Of a stretch of DNA of 64,000 bases, positions 34,549-45,098 are shown in pieces. The DNA comes from Cycas panzhihuaensis (taxonomy: Eukaryota; Cycadophyta), in NCBI GenBank assembly GCA_023213395.1, contig CM041465.1, positions 213,163,741 to 213,227,740 of the forward strand. Reading direction: 5' to 3'. The notes under the pieces were generated by a model. It was not told the origin of the DNA. It saw only the letters and a program-made list of their open reading frames with translations, and did not search any database. How positions within the stretch are numbered: position 1 is the stretch's first letter; the number at the start of each line of letters is the position of its first letter. Both the position numbers and the translations under genes were made by a program.

Positions 34549-35175
34549 TCACGCGTAAAATTTCTTGAGGAACTTTCCGTTGATCGCCTTCTCAAATTCC
34601 AAGACGTCTAAGGTGGCGATCCTGTATGTGCCGTTATCGAGGCTCTCGAGAACGACGAAGGGGCCTACCCATTTGGGCCCGAATTTGGCCAAGCGATCGT
34701 AAAGATACTCCAATTTGAGGACGTGGTACCCGTGACATAAAGGACGAGCACGAAGATATTTGTCGTGTGTCCTTTTCAAGCAGGCTTTCGAAGCGAGGTT
34801 CGCTTGGTAAGCCTCTAAGCGCTTCTCATCCAGGGCTTCGAGGTCTAAGAGGTGAGCCTGGCGAATAGACTCCTCATCAATGAGGCCTCGGAGGGAAACC
34901 CGAAGAGAAGGGATCTCCACTTCCAACGGGAGTATCGCCTCGGTTCCGTAAACTAACGAGAATGGGGTCATCCTGGTAGCCGTCCGAATGGAGGTGCGAT
35001 AAGCCCATAGACCAGAAGGGAGCTGGATATGCCAGTCTCTTTGAGACTGGGCAACAGTTTTCTTCAAGATGCCAACGAGCGTTTTGTTGAAAGATTCAAC
35101 TTGCTCATTTACTTGGGGGTAATAAGGGGATGACGTCTTGTGTGAGATCTTGAATTTCTCGCACAATTCGTTCAT
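34549..35175 (-). CDS. Tat element integrase, C-terminal part
   Basis: The 208-codon open frame starts inside the catalytic core and runs to the natural end of pol. SPYYPQVNEQVESFNKTL contains the catalytic Glu at residue 27 (family consensus YYPQGNGQAE), then WAYRTSIRTATRMTPFSLVYG, typical of gypsy integrases. The C-terminal part KFGPKWVGPFVVLESLDNGTYRI is the small barrel common to gypsy integrases. No chromodomain is present, as expected for Tat. The second catalytic Asp (ITDNE) lies just upstream in a different frame from the neighbouring 35201-36289 piece, so one base is gained or lost near 35225. Confidence 0.9.
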   Translation of the reverse strand: MNELCEKFKISHKTSSPYYPQVNEQVESFNKTLVGILKKTVAQSQRDWHIQLPSGLWAYRTSIRTATRMTPFSLVYGTEAILPLEVEIPSLRVSLRGLIDEESIRQAHLLDLEALDEKRLEAYQANLASKACLKRTHDKYLRARPLCHGYHVLKLEYLYDRLAKFGPKWVGPFVVLESLDNGTYRIATLDVLEFEKAINGKFLKKFYA

Positions 35176-35200
35176 TTCCTTATTAGAGAAGGAAGTTTCA

Positions 35201-36289
35201 TTATCCGTAATTAGGACATCTGGAATTAAAGCGACGGATAATATCTTTGTGAGCGAAGGTGGTTATCGTCTTGCCAGGGGTAGTGGACAGGGGGATTGCC
35301 TCTGCCCATTTAGTGAAGTATTCGGTAGCAGTTAGGATATATTTGTGTTGTGCGGAAGATGGCGGTGATATAGCCCCAATGAGGTCCAAGCCCCATTGAG
35401 AAAAGGGCCACGGAGACACGATAGGGTGCAATGCCTCAGAAGGTATGTGAGAGACATTAGAGTACTCCTGGCATCGCCGACATCTAAGGGTGCAAGCATG
35501 GGCATCCTTGAACAAGGACGGCCAGTAATAGCCCATACGAAGGATCCTTAGGGCCATGGATTGGCCCCCAAAGTGGCCCCCACAAATGCCATGGTGGCAT
35601 TCGCGGAGTATTTGGTCTGCTTCGTCAAGAGCGACGCAGCGAAGTAGGATCCCATCGAAAGATCTCTTATACAACACCTCATCTACGAGGAGGTATTGTC
35701 TAGCGGTGGCGCAGATACGTGACCTAATCTTGTTGCTGGCTTCACGGTGATATTCTTGCTGGGTCAAATATCGCACAATGTCACCATACCACTCGCTATC
35801 AGCGAGTGGGTGAGGAGGAACATCCTGGACGGTCATAATGGACTCGTCCAGGAAAAAGTCGTCAACAGGAATGCCGCTTGCGTTGGGAATGGCAGCGTCG
35901 GCTAATTGTTCGGCTACTATCATCCCCTTCTTCGACTTCCTATTGATGACTTGCAAGTCAAATTCTTGAAGCAGGACGGCCCAACGACCTGCCTTATCTG
36001 TCAAATCTGAACGGGTAAGTAAGTAACGCAAGGGATTGGACTGAACGATCACCTTGGTTGAATTACCGAGCAAGTAATGCCAGAATTTCCTACTTGCATG
36101 GACCAAGGAGAGGCATTCCTTTTCGGCGGGGGGATAGTTTAATTCAGCGGCAACAAGAGTGCGGCTGATGAAATAAATGGCCCTCTCCGTTCCCGAATCG
36201 TCCTCCTGCATGAGCATTACGCCCAGGGATTCGTCAGTTGCCGAGGTGTATAGAATGAAGGGCCTATCGAAGCGAGGAGGCGCCAACAT
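35201..36289 (-). CDS. Tat element gypsy-type RNase H and integrase N-terminal part
   Basis: A 362-codon open piece of Pol. Residues 10-130 are the RNase H that follows RT, recognisable by FILYTSATDESLGVML, YPPAEKECLSLVHA and KVIVQSNPLRYLLT. The catalytic Asp positions of this domain are Ser16 (usually YTDAS), Ser84 (usually VxTDH) and Glu127 (usually VADxLSR), so it is probably inactive. Residues 205-300 hold the integrase zinc site, with HHGICGGHFG and CRRC, and the core begins at WGLDLIGA with the first catalytic Asp at 302. The frame is lost near 35225. The fragment is preceded by two in-frame stops that separate it from RT. Confidence 0.9.
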   Translation of the reverse strand: MLAPPRFDRPFILYTSATDESLGVMLMQEDDSGTERAIYFISRTLVAAELNYPPAEKECLSLVHASRKFWHYLLGNSTKVIVQSNPLRYLLTRSDLTDKAGRWAVLLQEFDLQVINRKSKKGMIVAEQLADAAIPNASGIPVDDFFLDESIMTVQDVPPHPLADSEWYGDIVRYLTQQEYHREASNKIRSRICATARQYLLVDEVLYKRSFDGILLRCVALDEADQILRECHHGICGGHFGGQSMALRILRMGYYWPSLFKDAHACTLRCRRCQEYSNVSHIPSEALHPIVSPWPFSQWGLDLIGAISPPSSAQHKYILTATEYFTKWAEAIPLSTTPGKTITTFAHKDIIRRFNSRCPNYG

Positions 36290-37210
36290 AGGGGCAGAAA
36301 CGAGAGCTTCCTTGAGTCCTACGAAGGCCTTTTGGGTCTTGTCCGACCATACAAAAGGGGCTCATTTCTTCAATAGGTTCATAAGAGGCTTAGCGTTTAT
36401 GGCAAAGTCTGCCAAAAAATGCCTCAAGAAACCAAGCCTACCTAGAAACGACTTAATTTGTCATTGGGTCCTAGGCGGCGGCATGTCAAGGATTGCCTTG
36501 ACCTTTTCCGGATCGATCTGGATTCCTTGTTGGGACACGAGGAAACCCAGGAGTTTGTTAGAGGTAACGGCAAACACACATTTCAGCGGGTTTAGACTAA
36601 CATGATACTTGCGGCATCTTGTGAAGATGGCGTGTAAGTCGGAGGGATGATGGGCTCTGGAACGAGAAAGGCCCATCATATCATCCATGAAGACCTCCAA
36701 CGTATTGTTGATGAGGTCCTGAAAGATAAAATGCATGGCTCTTTGATACGTAGCCCCTACATTTTTAAGACCAAAGGGAATTGCCTTGTAGGCAAAGGTA
36801 CCCCATGGTGTAGTGAAGGCCGTCTTATGGCGGTCTTCAGGAGAAATCTGAATCTGGTTATAACTGGAGAAGCCGTCCATCAAGGACATAACTTCGAATC
36901 CAGCCGTACGATCGATTATTTGATCGATGAAGGGGAGAGGGAAGTTGTCCTTGGGACAAGCGTTGTTTATGTCGCGAAAATCGACACAAATGCGAATGGT
37001 CCCATTCTTTTTAGCAATGGGAACGATATTCGATACCCACTTGGGGTAATCGATGGAGGAAATGAGTCCCGCCTCCAGAAGCTTCTCAACTTCCATCTTA
37101 ACAGTAGCTGAAAGCTTCGGGTGAAGGGGACGCTGCTTCTGACGCACGGGGCGAGCGTTAGGAAAGGTCGTAAGGTTATACGTGACGATGGAGGGGTCAA
37201 TGCCCTTCAT
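36290..37210 (-). CDS. Tat element reverse transcriptase
   Basis: A 249-codon open frame (36461-37210) continues, through two TGA stops, to the RNase H piece. It covers the RT fingers and palm: IRICVDFRDINNACPKD (residues 72-88), LMDGFSSYNQI with the first catalytic Asp (112), AFTTPWGTFAYKAIPFGL (131-148), and the catalytic box FMDD (174-177) in place of the usual YxDD. The connection LGFLVSQQGIQIDPEKVKAI follows. RT would copy the element RNA. The Tyr-to-Phe change at the box is unusual and is noted as a finding. The first stop after the frame, TGA in place of an Arg codon before QIKSFLG, is a point mutation. Confidence 0.92.
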
Positions 37211-37216
37211 GTCCGA

Positions 37217-38443
37217 TTAGTCCCATGCGAAAACATCACGGAATTCCCGAAACAGGAGGGTGTACTCCCTCACTTCGTTAGGGGTACATTCCGCTCCTAC
37301 CTTGATGACCTTGTCCGGGGCAAGGACTACGTCCTGGGTTGCCCCCATGCACATGGCATTCCCCTCCTCAAAATGGAGGGGGGCAAGATCAACTGGAAGG
37401 GAGGAAACGGAAGAGGGGATTGGGCCAGCTAATGTGGACCCAATCGTTAAGACCTTTTGGTGGCCAAGCTTGTGGTGACTAGGAGGCAAACTTGGCATGG
37501 AACCAGCTGAGTGTTCTAGCAAAGCCTCATCGTCTTCGAAGTAGTCCACCCCATGGATGACCTGACTTCGAATGGACGAGGCGCGGGATAGCGTGGGAGC
37601 GATAGGACCAGTATGGCCTGAAAACTGCCCATCATCCCTAAGGGACTCTGAAGGAGAGTCAAGGAGAGGCCCCTCGTAAAAAGCAAGAGGGAAACTCTCA
37701 ACATCGTCACCTATGGGAAGCGACGGGATGGAAGAGCCAGGAACGCAATGATCAACATGTGCAATGTCATGTGACATGTGAAAGTGGCCCAGCTCTACAA
37801 TAAAAGAGGCCCTAGGAGGGAGCCCAGGGTTAGGAAGATGCCCTACACTGGTGCGTAGGAACGAGACTGGGTGAGGATGATCATCGTCCTCACTATGGGA
37901 TCCGTCGTCATCAAACACGGTAAGATACCCATAGCTCCCAATACCAATAGGAGCAAAACGCGTCAAACCAGGAGAAGAATGTGTGGGATCTTCGTCTCGG
38001 TAAGAGGAATCAGGGATTCCGATGGAGCAAGCCGAGGCATGGTCGGAAGGGCATTTGTTTCCCTTCATATGGCCATGGCTTGCCTGGGCAGAAGGCCTAG
38101 CTAGTTTGGTGAGCGATTGCTCGCAGGAAACAACCTTCATTTGTCCATTATGGACATATTTAAGCTGTCCCCAATGGGTGGAACACACGGCTCCCATTTG
38201 GTCGAGCCATGGTCGACCCAGAAGCAAGTTATAATCAACGTCAACATTGAGGATGACGATGTCGGTAATGACGGTCTTGTCTTCGAGGGTAAGGGGTATC
38301 GAGACAGATCCTAAGGGAGTCTTCTCGGTAACGTTATAATCTTGACAGCGCCATGGAATAGGTTCCAAGGTGGAAACGCTAAGCTCTTTCATAACACGCA
38401 AAGGCATGGCATTGACGGAGGAATCGTTGTCCACGGTTCTCAT
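37217..38443 (-). CDS. Tat element aspartic protease and linker
   Basis: A 408-codon open piece of the polyprotein. It begins at the protease active site: VDNDSSVNAMPLRVMKEL, where DNGS is usual and the Gly is replaced by Asp. The strands ITDIVILNVDVDYNLLLGRPWLDQM follow. From residue 130 on it is a long Pro/Ser/His-rich linker without a domain, ending at EYTLLFREFRDVFAW, the usual entry to gypsy RT. Upstream frames connect with a shift near 38430. The protease would process Gag-Pol. The linker is longer than in most gypsy elements. Confidence 0.85.
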   Translation of the reverse strand: MRTVDNDSSVNAMPLRVMKELSVSTLEPIPWRCQDYNVTEKTPLGSVSIPLTLEDKTVITDIVILNVDVDYNLLLGRPWLDQMGAVCSTHWGQLKYVHNGQMKVVSCEQSLTKLARPSAQASHGHMKGNKCPSDHASACSIGIPDSSYRDEDPTHSSPGLTRFAPIGIGSYGYLTVFDDDGSHSEDDDHPHPVSFLRTSVGHLPNPGLPPRASFIVELGHFHMSHDIAHVDHCVPGSSIPSLPIGDDVESFPLAFYEGPLLDSPSESLRDDGQFSGHTGPIAPTLSRASSIRSQVIHGVDYFEDDEALLEHSAGSMPSLPPSHHKLGHQKVLTIGSTLAGPIPSSVSSLPVDLAPLHFEEGNAMCMGATQDVVLAPDKVIKVGAECTPNEVREYTLLFREFRDVFAWD

Positions 38444-38973
38444 AGCGTCTGTCGGGAGTATCTATGGTAATGGTGAAAGGGAAGTTCCATTGGCGTTCCC
38501 TTCCACTGGAAGCGAGAAGATCTCTGGGATCAAAGGAGATAATGGGTTCACCACTTGGGGTTGTACCCAAGGCATGAACGGACGCGTCATTCAATCCGAG
38601 AGCTTGCAAGAGGAGCGCTCGTTGCTCCGGACAACTTCTCAAGACGTCCATGATGGACATCCCAGCGACCACGATGAAGCTCTTCGACTACGGAGAAAGG
38701 CTTACCCCTCCCTGTGGGTTGGGTAAGGGCTCTCCTAAAGTCGAATCGACCAGGGCGGATGGGAATACTCTTGGGAAGCGCAGGAATCTCTGGAGGAGTA
38801 GCTTCCAAAGGGGGATCGAGCTGGGAGGTAGACGCGGAGGCACCTGTTGCCTCCTTCGCGGCTTGAGACCGAGTTAATGCGTAAAGAGGAGTGGTCTCGA
38901 GTATTTGAATCACCTTCTTTCCCTTGTTGCAGGAACACGAGGGTGATGGAGCACGGCGGTCAGGGGAGTGCAA
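38379..38973 (-). pseudogene. Tat element Gag-to-protease linker, frameshifted
   Basis: Two overlapping open pieces (38379-38672 and 38587-38973) read ALTRSQAAKEATGAS, RPGRFDFRRALTQPT, then MVAGMSIMDVLRSCPEQRALLLQALGL and TIDTPDRRYENRG, the segment that precedes the protease in Tat elements. They belong to one protein interrupted by single-base shifts near 38640 and 38430. The first piece is separated from Gag by a stop at its start. No domain beyond this order is known to me. Confidence 0.7.
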
Positions 38974-39180
38974 AGGGGAAGGTGACCTTCGTACACCCTT
39001 CCCTCTACCATGCGAAGGGAGAGAATCGGGGGATCTATCCCGATTCCGGTTGTTCCTTTGCTGAACAACGCGACCACGTTCCCCGTGTTTGGGGAACGGG
39101 TCCCTATGAACAGGTTGATCGAGGTTAGGCCTCGATGCCCGTCTAGGGGACGAGTCGCGTGATGGGGCGTCGTGCGGGTG

Positions 39181-40788
39181 CTATGCCCGGCAACACGAAT
39201 CGTCATGGAAACACTCCCCGTGGATGGAGCACCACCTCTTATCAAGGGGAGGATCGGTCCTCCTTGCTTGAGAAGACTGGGTGTTACCCCCTTTGGGGGG
39301 CATCGCACGGGAAGTTTGCTGAACAGGTTTATGGGAGGTCAGCGATGAAGGAGGTTGGAGTTTCAGCTCCTTCATCGTGCGCTCAAATGAGCGAATAGCG
39401 GAGGTAAGGGGATCCAGGGTCCTCTCGGTCGGGTGAGAGGTGGACCTAGCGAGCTGCGAAAGTTTGGTTTCCTTCGCTGGAGGAGGTGCCTCGCGACGTT
39501 GCGAGGGCTTAAGAGGTTTCTTGAGTCCAGCCTGGATCTCAATGGCCTCCAGCGCCAAGCACCTCGTGATCTCGGAGTCACATGTGGTTGCCCCCATCTT
39601 GAGGACTTCCACATGCACTTCGGGTTGAAGTGCATTGACGAAGAGATCCCTCTTCAACTCCTTGGGCAACGTGGCCTTGGTGGAGTGAAGAAGATCATGA
39701 AAGTGTCACACAAAGTCACGATTCATCTCGTTGTGACCTTGTTTGAGTGACAGAAGCGCCTTCATTCCACTTTCGAATGGGCGGGCTACGTCAAAATAGT
39801 TGACAAACTCGTCCACCAATTGTTGGAATGAAGAGATCGAATGAGCAGGAAGGCGGTAAAACCACTTGAGGGCGTCGCCCTGTAAGGACCACGGAAATAG
39901 CTTCATAAGGATATGGTCGTAAGCCCAATAATCGATGCACGCCATAGAGAAACTGCGTACATGCTCGGTTGGGTCTTGCGACGAAGTCCCGTCGAATTTG
40001 GGAACTTCAGGAGGATGAGGCAGCAAGTTGGTCCTTAGCACCTCAATAGACAATGATGTCGACCTATAGTCCACGAAAGGACGTGTCCTTGCTTGGGCTA
40101 ATGGATTGACAACCGGCAAAGGAATGGATGGGGGTGGCAAACCCATCCCTCCTTGGGGAAACGCCCCTTGTTGGAAAGAGGGTTGCAGGTAAACACTCTG
40201 GAAAAGAGGTATGCTCCCTTGCGATGATGCAGCAACGAGAGTGGTGCTAAAAGATGGGAACAATAGGTGAGGGACCAGATTTTTCCCATATGGGCCACCC
40301 GTAGGTGGTGCAATCCCATATGGGTGCAACGGGTCCACCCCATAGACAGGAAGATGGTTTCCCTTAGCTTGCACCCAAGGTTGAGATGCGTAACTTGGGG
40401 GCACGTAAAGGGAAGGACCACCAGTAGAGTTTTGAGTGTATGTAGGAGTAGGTCCTACGTAGCTAACAATAGCAGCACTAGTAGGACCTCGAGGCCTACT
40501 AGGGAACGCGTGTGCCACATTCGAAGGCGGCGCATGCGTTTGACTCAGGAGTGGCATGCTGACCCCAAGTTGGAGAAAGGACATGCCACGAACAGGTCCT
40601 GAGGAAGTAGGACCACGGCTAGAAACAGGCGGCGCAACGCTTGCCCTGGGAGCCGGGGTAGACATGGCATAGGACGAGTGTGCGCGGGTAGAGGCATCAA
40701 TCGTCGTAGAAGGTGCGGGGATGGATGAGGAAGATGCTACGTTGCGCAACACTTCTTCAAACCATCTAAGACGCGGTTGGCAGCGAGT
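39181..40788 (-). CDS. Tat element Gag, main part, one stop inside
   Basis: Two frames in register (39706-40752 and 39181-39669), separated by a single TGA near 39703, form the Gag. The N-terminal 200 residues are Pro/Ser/Gly-rich. The capsid-like gag domain spans LPHPPEVPKFDGTSSQDP, ALKWFYRLPAHSISSFQQL and LLSLKQGHNEMNRDFV, then LPKELKRDLFVNAL. Near the end, WCSIHGECFHDDSC is at the place of the Tat zinc-knuckle-like motif. Gag would form the particle and recruit the element RNA. A TAG in place of Gln ends the frame at 39180. Upstream it joins the 41073 frame across another TGA. Confidence 0.88.
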
Positions 40789-41073
40789 CGCTCAGAAATA
40801 CTCGCTAAGCACCTCGACTACGTCGGCGGGAGGGGTATCCTCATAGCCATACGAAGTTGACGGGATCTCAAAAGTAAGGGGTCCCTCAGGATGCTCCTCG
40901 TAAGGTTCACCCGTAGGGTGGTGAGTCTCATGAGGAGCAGAATCTTCCGCTGCATGGGCGGAAGGGCGAAAGTCATTAGGATGGAATTGGTCATCAGGAT
41001 AGTAGATGGAATCATCGCCCTCATAGGCAGATTCTGGAATAGAAGTAGGGAACTCTTGAGTTCCCGAAACCAT
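40789..41073 (-). CDS. Tat element Gag N-terminus or separate small ORF
   Basis: A 93-codon acidic frame (ESAYEGDDSIYYPDDQF, SYGYEDTPPADVVEVLSEYF) ends at a TGA and continues in register with Gag (ATRCQPRLRWFEEVLR). The simplest view is one Gag with a point-mutated stop. Some Tat/Ogre elements instead have a separate ORF before gag, and this could be such an ORF. The ATG at 41073 is the first in this frame after the LTR, about 310 bp inside it. Confidence 0.65.
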
Positions 41074-41382
41074 AGTATGGTAGGCCTAATCGGATGGGTA
41101 ACCTTCCATTGTCGATCCGGGGTTCGACGACGGAAGGGAACGGGGCGATTGGTCTTCTAGCAACAGAGGTAAACCTCGCAAGCGACGCGAGAAACGTCAC
41201 ATACAACGCCTTTGCGAGCGTTGTTAGAAGAAACAAAGAGAGAAAAGAAGGGCAGTGAAGCGTGCACGTTGGGGGTTGCCCAACTGAAAACACGAAATAT
41301 AAAACTACCTAGAGGCAAGAACACCGACAAGAAAGGGAAGCGAATTTGGCTCCCTTCTTGGCGATCCTCGATATAATTCGCG
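41074..41382 (-). other. Leader of the Tat element; no PBS recognised
   Basis: On the minus strand the first bases inside the LTR read CGCGAATTATATCGAGG. No TGG-starting tRNA complement is seen close to the LTR end. The rest is untranslated leader. Confidence 0.5.
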
Positions 41383-43947
41383 TGAAAGCGCTCACTGTGG
41401 GGCGGTGATCCTACGTCTAGCAAGGGATATAAAAAACACTACCCTAACTAGGCTAGGCAGTGAGGATCTCACCTCGCAGGACGTCCGTGCACCGGAGCAT
41501 AGGTTCGGAGGCTGCAAGGTGCCTGGTTGCTTCCAGGTAGCCGTGCAAAAATGAGGCCTTCCTACCTTTCGGATGGCTGAGAAGGAAAGGGAAACCTCGC
41601 GCGTTGCAACTTCTCAAGGTAATGAGAAGGCAACGAGGGGCCAACAAATCTAACGTGCAAACAGATATGAAGTAAGGTGTGGTTGAAGGGTACAACATGA
41701 ATGGGCTTTCTACACCTATGCTACGTAAAGCAAGGAAATAGTGCAGGAAAGCAAATACGATGAAATGATTATTTTCCCTCTTTTTCTTTATGTTCTTTTA
41801 TTCTTTCTTACCTATTTCAGCAAATGCACAAAGACAAAAATGGCATTAAAGGAAGCACGAAAGAAACAAGAGAAATACCTGGATCCGGCGTTCGAGTTGA
41901 AGTACAACTTCTCCTTCTAAGTTGCGCTCTTTCCCTCCTTTCTCTGTGCATGCAACGACGGTCAACGGTGGTAAAGGGGGTTTACTTACCTCCCCTTGAG
42001 CATGCAAGAACTAGATGAAATGAAAGGATGAAAAAGGAACTCGAAACTAAAGAAGAGAAATACCGTGTGGGAGCTAACCGGCAGCGGGTTTGTCTCACGC
42101 ACCACTTCCTCCAACGCGATCCTGCAAACAAGCATGAAAAGCACCTTCCTCTCAGGGGAGAGGCTACAAAGGATAGCAAAAGATATATGTATACGTATGT
42201 AAACTGAAACCAACTAAACTAAGAAACTGAACTATATATTAGAATGTAGCAAAGCGAAATGAAAGTGCATAAGAAACTCTCACACTACAAAACACCACAA
42301 ACGCGTGAAACGGGACTGAGTATAGCCTCGGGATGGCTAACTCACCTACGGGAGGTCTCCACGGAATGCGGGAAAGAAACACCAGGTGGTAACAGAGTGG
42401 ATGCGGATTGTCTTAAACCGGTCTGGATGCCCTGACACAATCCCCTAAACTTCTTCGATCTGTTCCTTGAGACAGCGTGTATGGCAAGGGGAAGAGGACA
42501 AGGGACGGAACCCTTGGGGAGAAGGACAGTAATGGGGGACGCAACCCCACCTATCTCCCTCGAATCCTCGTGTATGTTCCCTTACTCTAGCTGATTGAGG
42601 AAAGAGTAAAAGAAGGCTTGGAGAAAATGAGGGACCCCAAAGAAACACCGAGAAAGTGGCTTTGGGTCAAGATAGCACTACGGGATAGCTATGGCCAATG
42701 GTGGTCACTTTCATTTAAGAGCAAAAGGGCTAAAATAGGGAGAAGGAAAGGATGGAATGCTTGCCAGTAAAAATGGAAAAATTGCAAGTATGACCAAGGG
42801 ATTGCAAGTAAAAAAGGAAAGGAAGTACAAGTAAAAAAAAAAAAGAAAATACAAGTAAAAAACTAATGGGTACCTTGTGTAGAGAGACTAAGCATGCCTC
42901 CTGCCACTAGGAACTGCAGCAATGGAGGTCAAATAGAGGCTGGTTATGAGTATTTTCTGTTGGAGTGTGGATGGAAGAGGCTCCTTGTAAGTTTGGAGAT
43001 GTGAAGTAAGTCTTTGGGGCAGCTTCTTAGTTGAAGGAGTCCCTTGAATCTCTGAGCAGCTGCAAGGGGAATAAAGTTGGCTGTGGAGAGTAGTGAGGGG
43101 CAGTAATGGCCCTGCAAAATCATCTGATGGCAGCCTGGTTCACCCTCCTCAGTTGCTGTGCATGAAGTTATTGTGTTTTCTGTCTGTTTTCCTATGTTCA
43201 GTCCCTTGAAAAAATTCTCTTAAAAATTTGGAAAATGGGCAAAAAGTCCTGGAAATTGGGAGGAAAATTCCCTTTATCCCCTGTTCACAGCAGGTGAACG
43301 TTGGGGATGTCAGGGTGCCTCCAATCGAACGAAGTCGCACGGCAGTTTCACGAAAAAAGCGAAAACTGTTGCGTGGTTCTCTTTTTTAAAATTTTAAGCA
43401 GTCGTACTGCGGCAAATTCTATGGTACCGCTGCAAACTCGGTGATCGCTTAGTTTCTGTGATGTCGACTGAAACTAAAAAAAGAGAAAATCAGGTAGCAA
43501 AATCAAGTTTTGAAGCAAAATCAGGGGCTAATCATGAGTCAAATCAGTTGGGGGAAGGCCCAGGCAGTGGGCAAGTACCCAAAAAGTCCTAACTAAGGAT
43601 CAAGTTTGACTTAGGAAGGATGACAACGCAAACGACATGTCGCAACATGAGCGAATAAGCTAGCAAAAACGATCCCAGGAAACTGTGGAAACATCGTGAG
43701 TGGTTGTACACCATACAGGGTGTCGCATTCGCTGAGGAATGCCCCCGCTGTGAGTCGTCATAGTCAAGGCGTCTTGGTTAGGCACATGCATTATGAGCAA
43801 GCAGACAAGCAATGCATGTAGGTAGGCATATGTCAAACAAACTACTCTAAATAAACTGAATCAAACCAAGGCAAGGAACGTAAGAGAATATACCTGAACA
43901 AACCTGCATCGACGTGTCTCGAGTCCATTCCCAGTAGCTGGGAAACA
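41383..43947 (-). repeat. 5' LTR of the Tat element
   Basis: On the plus strand it starts TGAAAGCGCTCAC and ends GCTGGGAAACA, and is nearly the same length as 27441-30004. Both copies keep blocks such as GGTGATCCTACGTCTAGCAA and AGGGGAGAGGCTA. The A/G-rich GCAAGTAAAAAA block recurs at about 42783-42860. Confidence 0.95.
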
Positions 43948-43952
43948 ATAAC
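43948..43952. repeat. Target-site duplication of the Tat element (right)
   Basis: ATAAC, identical to 27436-27440. Confidence 0.92.
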
Positions 43953-44433
43953 TTATCTAGGAAAAAATATAATATGAATAGGCCCCTAATTTCTATATAG
44001 ATAATCTAAGCCCTAAGATAAAAGTAACATTTTAAAGAAGTAACCCAAAATCCCTTAAATAATCCATTAGTCAAGCACTTTAATTAGAAGTTTGTCACTT
44101 GGCTGTGTATGATAGATACATAGTTTTTCAAAAGAGAAATATAACAACTAGGAATTATGAGGATCTCCTTTAAAAATAAACTAATAACATAGCAATAAAC
44201 TAGGTATTACTTAGGGAATAACAATAAACACATATAAGAAGAAAAAATAAGCTCTACTTTTATTATAAAGAAAAATAGACTACAAACAACCATTAACTTT
44301 GTAAGAAAATACGGAAATAATTATATGTTATAGAATTAGTAAATGATCCATTAGAGTTTGACTTAAATGATAAAGTAGATGAGGCATAAGAACCACTAAT
44401 AGAGATAAAGTAATTACAATTCTTATTACTAAA
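43953..44433. other. AT-rich DNA right of the Tat element
   Basis: No domain is seen. By position it is the sequence before the gypsy protease remnant at 44434 and the continuation of 26740-27435. Confidence 0.4.
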
Positions 44434-44750
44434 AAGGGCACCTTAAAAGTAAACAAGTTCAAAATGAAAAATAAGGTATTAGTCTTAATTGGTTTTGATA
44501 ATACCCATGACTTTATAAACACTAGGAAATCCATGTAACTAAGATCAACCATAAGGTAAACTTAAAACTTCAAGGTATTGACTCCAAGAAATAAGGTCTT
44601 ACCATGTGACGTGAAAATAAAAACCTCAAACTAAACATGGGAGAATATATGTAAACATAGAGTTTTATGCATTGCCCATGGACAAACTCAATGTAACACT
44701 TAAAGTAGAGTGCAAGAAGGCATTAAGAATCATCAACATCAATTTGAAAC
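44434..44750 (+). pseudogene. Gypsy protease remnant
   Basis: KGTLKVNKFKMKNKVLVLIGF, then DNTHDFINTRKSM, corresponds to the plant gypsy protease core (xVLIDSGSTHNFI), with the catalytic DSG replaced by GFD. LTPRNKVLPCDV and FYALPMDKLNVTL follow, in frames broken by stops, as in the middle of these proteases. The protein would have processed Gag-Pol of the element into which the Tat element may have inserted. It is strongly decayed. Confidence 0.55.
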
Positions 44751-45098
44751 TAGAAGAAAGATTCACAAAATTCATAAAACATGGGATCAAATACATAATA
44801 AATAGAATATAAATACTAGACTTATAATTGATAGACTCTTAACAATTGTAAATATTATTGAATAAAAGGTCATGTAGACTATATATCCCACCTATACCCT
44901 ATGGAGATTATAATACAAGAAGCTTCGAGGATACAAAATATGTGCTAAAGAATTTACATTAAGTTAAATCTAGTGTATTATGATTAAGAAGGACTATACA
45001 TAAGTGGATTGCATTATCAAGTGAAAGGATCATGATCAATAAGAATTGTACATAAGTGGATTATTGGATAATGCCTATTAGGGCTCATATCAGTGCAT
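44751..45098. other. Unassigned DNA with a short direct repeat
   Basis: No domain is recognised. A direct repeat ATACATAAGTGGATT occurs at about 44996 and again (GTACATAAGTGGATT) at about 45048. Confidence 0.5.

Larger units (their letters stand above)
27441..43947 (-). mobile_element. Tat-lineage Ty3/gypsy element with second RNase H and antisense PMD gene
   Basis: This 16.5-kb element is bounded by 2564-bp and 2565-bp direct LTRs and a perfect ATAAC duplication. On the minus strand it encodes Gag, protease, RT, RNase H and integrase in gypsy order (41073 down to 34549). Beyond integrase lie a PMD gene on the opposite strand (about 31238-33853) and an archaeal-type RNase H on the minus strand (30289-30711). 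A second, archaeal-type RNase H is a known mark of the plant Tat lineage. It is visibly richer in GC than its neighbours. Gag and Pol carry a handful of stops and frameshifts, fewer than the copia copies around it, but it is no longer autonomous. Confidence 0.92.

Noticed and set aside
35556-36605. Plus-strand frames of 64 and 142 codons
   Set aside because: Antisense shadows of the RNase H and integrase regions of the Tat element.
36647-37111. 154-codon plus-strand reading frame
   Set aside because: It lies antisense within the RT of the Tat element, in GC-rich DNA where such frames are common. The minus strand has the recognised domain.
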